7,958 nt of DNA from an uncultured Selenomonadales bacterium (lineage in GTDB: Bacteria; Bacillota; Negativicutes; Selenomonadales; Selenomonadaceae). Below the pieces are notes generated by a model. It did not search any database, was not told the DNA's origin, and saw nothing but the letters and a program-made list of their open reading frames with translations. The stretch spans positions 1 to 7,958 of the forward strand of contig CALEPR010000104.1 of NCBI GenBank assembly GCA_937910665.1, written 5' to 3'. Shown piece after piece: positions 5,818-7,958 of the stretch; the stretch's first letter is position 1, and each line of letters begins with the position of its first letter. Position numbers and translations under genes: made by a program.

Positions 5818-5847
5818 ATATTACCACAGCAAAATAATCTGCGTCAA
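5818..5847 (-). promoter_or_regulatory. Promoter for the flavodoxin gene
   Basis: On the - strand, TTGACG (5847-5842), an 18-base spacer and TAATAT (5823-5818). TGG directly before the -10 gives an extended -10 form, which may compensate for the imperfect hexamer. It lies about 30 bases before the start codon. Confidence 0.55.
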
Positions 5848-5984
5848 TTTAGTTTGAAGAAAAATTTGCAAAAAATTTTATCGTCTTGAAACTTCGACAT
5901 AATTCGTTGTCTCCTGCTTGTCTTTTCAGCTTGCAGGATAATTTTTTTGCTTATAAATTTTTTTTTATTCTCAATCTTACAAAA

Positions 5985-6467
5985 TTATTTATTAAATCTT
6001 ATGACTTCGATTTTTGGTTCAACATTTTCAAATAATTCCATAATCATAAATGAACCGCGATTTTCATCTCTTGGTCGAGAGGCACTGCCGGGATTTAAAA
6101 CCAAAACGCTACCCTTCACGTTGTCAACAATGTGCGTGTGACCATAAATTGCAATGTCTGCGCCTTGAGACTCCGCCGCCTCCATAATATATTCCTGAGT
6201 GTAACGAACGCCATAATTGTGACCGTGCGTCAGAAAAATTCTGTGTCCGGCAACTTCAATAATTTTTTCATAACAAGTATCATTCATTGGCCAATCACAA
6301 TTTCCTGCAACAAAGTGAACAGGTACATCAACGATAGATTGCAAATATTCCGCATCCGGCACACAGTCGCCGCAGTGCAACCACATTTCCATATCCTGCG
6401 CGATTGAAACTGCCTCGTCTACAGAATTAAAATTGCCGTGCGTGTCGCTGATAATTCCGATTTTCAT
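5985..6467 (-). CDS. ysnB: Metallophosphoesterase, YfcE/YsnB-like phosphodiesterase
   Basis: 160 residues, the usual size of the YfcE/MJ0936 calcineurin-like phosphoesterases, cytoplasmic dinuclear-metal enzymes that hydrolyse phosphodiesters. All metal motifs are present in order: SDTHG (7-11), HCGD (31-34), GNCD (56-59), THGH (80-83) and YGHTH (108-112), followed by NPGS. The natural substrate of this group is not firmly known. The start ATG (6467-6465) overlaps the rdgB stop TGA (6466-6464) as ATGA, so translation is coupled to rdgB. It is the last gene of the rph-rdgB operon, the same order as rph-ysnA-ysnB in Bacillus; the symbol rests on that order and the family. No clear - strand terminator is seen in the 196-base gap that follows. 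Confidence 0.92.
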   Translation of the reverse strand: MKIGIISDTHGNFNSVDEAVSIAQDMEMWLHCGDCVPDAEYLQSIVDVPVHFVAGNCDWPMNDTCYEKIIEVAGHRIFLTHGHNYGVRYTQEYIMEAAESQGADIAIYGHTHIVDNVKGSVLVLNPGSASRPRDENRGSFMIMELFENVEPKIEVIRFNK

Positions 6468-7060
6468 AGAAATCGCTCCTTCAAAAGCGGCAACATTTTT
6501 CTGACTGCCGCGCCGCGATGACTGATTGAATTTTTTTCTGCAGGAGAAAGTTCAGCCATTGTTTTTTTGTCGTCAATGTAAAAATATGGATCGTAACCGA
6601 AACCGCCCGAGCCGCGCGGAATTTTTTTTATCACGCCATGAACAATTCCTGAAGTTTGAATTTCCGATCCGTCAGTGTCGATGAAACTCAATGCACATTT
6701 GTAATTTGCTTTCGACTCCTCCGCGCCAACTTTTTCAAGTTCCGACAAAAGTTTTTGATTGTTGGTCGCGTCGTCCGCATGATAACCTGAAAACCTCGCA
6801 GAAAAAATTCCCGGCAAACCGTTCAAGGCATCGACTTCCAAACCTGAATCATCAGCAAGGCAAGCAAGATTTAATTTCTCCGCAAAAAATTTTGCTTTTA
6901 TTCTCGCGTTTTCCTCAAAAGTTTTTCCGTCCTCCACTGCGTCGGGCAAATTTTCAAAATCGGCAAGAGATAAAATTTCTACAGGAAGTTCAGCGAACAC
7001 AGCTTTTATTTCAGTCACCTTGTCTTTGTTTTTCGTCGCCAGCACAAGACAATTCCTCAT
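6464..7060 (-). CDS. rdgB: XTP/dITP pyrophosphatase (RdgB/HAM1 family)
   Basis: 198 residues, full family length. It hydrolyses non-canonical purine nucleotides (XTP, dITP, ITP) to monophosphate and pyrophosphate, keeping deaminated bases out of DNA and RNA. Seen: the N-terminal ATKNKDK (8-14), E49-E50-N51, the catalytic and metal block LADDSGLEVDAL (68-79) with D70-D71, PGIFSARFSG (83-92), GFGYDP (153-158) and the base-specificity motif SHRG (180-183). The start lies in the last unit of a heptamer tandem repeat that fills the gap after rph. Each unit contains GAGG and ATG, and only the third ATG (7060-7058) opens the rdgB frame, with the preceding GAGGA as ribosome site. The stop overlaps the start of the phosphoesterase gene. 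Confidence 0.97.
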   Translation of the reverse strand: MRNCLVLATKNKDKVTEIKAVFAELPVEILSLADFENLPDAVEDGKTFEENARIKAKFFAEKLNLACLADDSGLEVDALNGLPGIFSARFSGYHADDATNNQKLLSELEKVGAEESKANYKCALSFIDTDGSEIQTSGIVHGVIKKIPRGSGGFGYDPYFYIDDKKTMAELSPAEKNSISHRGAAVRKMLPLLKERFL

Positions 7061-7075
7061 TCCTCATTCCTCATT
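7055..7075 (-). repeat. Heptamer tandem repeat at the rph/rdgB junction
   Basis: Three perfect copies of AATGAGG on the - strand (CCTCATT at 7055-7061, 7062-7068 and 7069-7075), followed on the rph side by GGGAATT-like flanks. The array occupies most of the 20-base gap between rph and rdgB and supplies the rdgB ribosome site and start codon. It is very similar to the GGGAATTAGGAATTAGGAA tract at 2061-2079, differing mainly by G for T in each unit. Confidence 0.85.
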
Positions 7076-7081
7076 CCCAAT

Positions 7082-7819
7082 TCAGTCCACCCTTCCCACG
7101 CGCCAAACCAATTCCCTGCCTAAAGCATCTTTCTGCAAGTCAATCAGTTGGCTGATTCCATTTTCTGCCAAGTCTAAAATTTCATTCAAATCATTTCTTG
7201 TGAAGGTATTTTTTTCTCCCGTGATTTGAACTTCGACAAGTTCGCCCGAGCCTGTCATAACAACATTGCAGTCGGCAACTGCGTTTGAATCTTCGTCATA
7301 GCAAAGATCTAAAATTTTTTCGCCGTCTGCCGAAATTCCTGCAGAAATCGCCGCAACAAAATCGCGCACAGGAAAAACTTTTCCGACTTCGTAAAAAGTT
7401 TCGCAAGCCTCGACAAGTGCAATAAATGCTCCGGTAATTGATGCCGTTCTGGTTCCACCGTCCGCTTGGATAACGTCACAGTCGATCGTGATCGTTCGCT
7501 CGCCAATGACATTTAAATCTGTCACAGCCCGCAAAGCCCTACCGATTAACCGCTGAATTTCCGCAGTACGTCCGCTGGGTTTCATGCGTTCACGCGGAAC
7601 GCGAACAGCCGAAGAACCCGGCAGCAAAGAATATTCCGCTGTCAGCCAACCTGAGCCTGTGCCTTTTAAAAAGTGTGGAACTTTATCCTCAACAGTTGCA
7701 GAACAAATTACTTTTGTTTTTCCGACTTCGATTATTGCTGAACCTGCAGGATGAATTTGAAAGCGTCTTTGCAAAAAAACTTCGCGCATTTCATTCGCCT
7801 GCCTCCTGTCAATCCGCAA
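7082..7819 (-). CDS. rph: Ribonuclease PH
   Basis: 245 residues, equal to the usual RNase PH length. It is a phosphate-dependent 3'-5' exoribonuclease that trims tRNA precursors and forms a hexameric ring. Seen: RIDRRQANEMR (2-12; many family members have RxDGR, here R5), TKVICSATVE (35-44), GTGSGWLTAEYSLLPG (53-68), SGRTAEIQRLIGRALR (82-97), the phosphate-binding GGTRTASITG (121-130) with R124, and the DLCYDEDS block with its acidic residues. Start: TTG 7819 gives the family-typical MRID beginning and sits 9 bases after GGGAGGA (7835-7829). The upstream ATG 7837 would overlap this ribosome site and add residues absent from the family. It is the first gene of the rph-rdgB-phosphoesterase operon. 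Confidence 0.96.
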   Translation of the reverse strand: MRIDRRQANEMREVFLQRRFQIHPAGSAIIEVGKTKVICSATVEDKVPHFLKGTGSGWLTAEYSLLPGSSAVRVPRERMKPSGRTAEIQRLIGRALRAVTDLNVIGERTITIDCDVIQADGGTRTASITGAFIALVEACETFYEVGKVFPVRDFVAAISAGISADGEKILDLCYDEDSNAVADCNVVMTGSGELVEVQITGEKNTFTRNDLNEILDLAENGISQLIDLQKDALGRELVWRVGRVD

Positions 7820-7840
7820 CAAAAAAATTCCTCCCATTTT

Positions 7841-7853
7841 GAAAATGATTTTC
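7841..7853. promoter_or_regulatory. Palindrome in the rph leader, possible Fur-like operator
   Basis: GAAAAT, one base, ATTTTC is a perfect 6-1-6 palindrome. With flanking bases it resembles the 7-1-7 Fur-type box TGATAATNATTATCA at about 11 of the 14 specified positions. It lies between the predicted -10 and the ribosome site of rph, where a bound repressor could block transcription. AT-rich palindromes are common here, so the identity is tentative. Confidence 0.3.
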
Positions 7854-7856
7854 CAC

Positions 7857-7885
7857 ATTTTACACAAAAAAATTTTCTGCCGCAA
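7857..7885 (-). promoter_or_regulatory. Putative promoter for the rph operon
   Basis: On the - strand, TTGCGG (7885-7880), a 17-base spacer and TAAAAT (7862-7857). The -10 is good, the -35 keeps only TTG. The transcript would start near 7850, about 30 bases before TTG 7819. The remaining bases to the window end show no gene I can support. Confidence 0.4.
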
Positions 7886-7958
7886 TATTTTTTTAGATTG
7901 AAACACGGAAATCAATTTTTGAATATGAGTTTCATGAGAAAATAAGGATTCATCAAGC

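Noticed and set aside
7820..7915. Extended N-terminus of RNase PH
   Set aside because: The extra residues are not part of the family, and the internal GGGAGGA ribosome site points to TTG 7819.

Overview
This AT-rich window reads as a stretch of chromosome from a low-GC Firmicutes-type bacterium, probably an anaerobe. The clues are strong GGAGG-type ribosome sites, TTG start codons, TTGACA/TATAAT-like promoters, and the gene order rph - rdgB - metallophosphoesterase, which matches rph-ysnA-ysnB of Bacillus. Runs such as AAAAATTTTT recur inside and between genes. A Negativicutes/Selenomonad origin is possible but is only an inference.

Left part, + strand: the window opens inside the 3' end of an Mrr-like restriction endonuclease gene. 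After a gap holding a good promoter comes a tight three-gene operon: a Uma2/DUF820 PD-(D/E)XK nuclease-like protein, nucleoside diphosphate kinase (ndk) and a PduO-type cobalamin adenosyltransferase. A structured gap of about 210 bases follows, with a heptamer repeat, two hairpins and a very strong Shine-Dalgarno-like motif. It leads into a protein made of two receiver domains, both lacking the phospho-acceptor aspartate. A bidirectional terminator closes this half.

Middle: on the - strand, an MscS-type mechanosensitive channel gene is followed directly by a 95-residue protein that resembles the C-terminal tail of anaerobic ribonucleotide reductase. A GNAT acetyltransferase diverges from mscS, and the two predicted promoters overlap almost completely.

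Right part, - strand: a short-chain flavodoxin has its own promoter and terminator. The housekeeping operon rph-rdgB-phosphoesterase follows; its genes are joined by a heptamer-repeat ribosome site (rph/rdgB) and an ATGA overlap (rdgB/phosphoesterase). The operon handles RNA 3' ends and nucleotide-pool cleaning.

Most genes belong to well-known families, and I see no clear undescribed multi-gene system. The most unusual items are the double pseudo-receiver, the stand-alone NrdD-tail protein, and the related heptamer repeats at two translation-initiation regions. No gap without a gene exceeds 300 bases.
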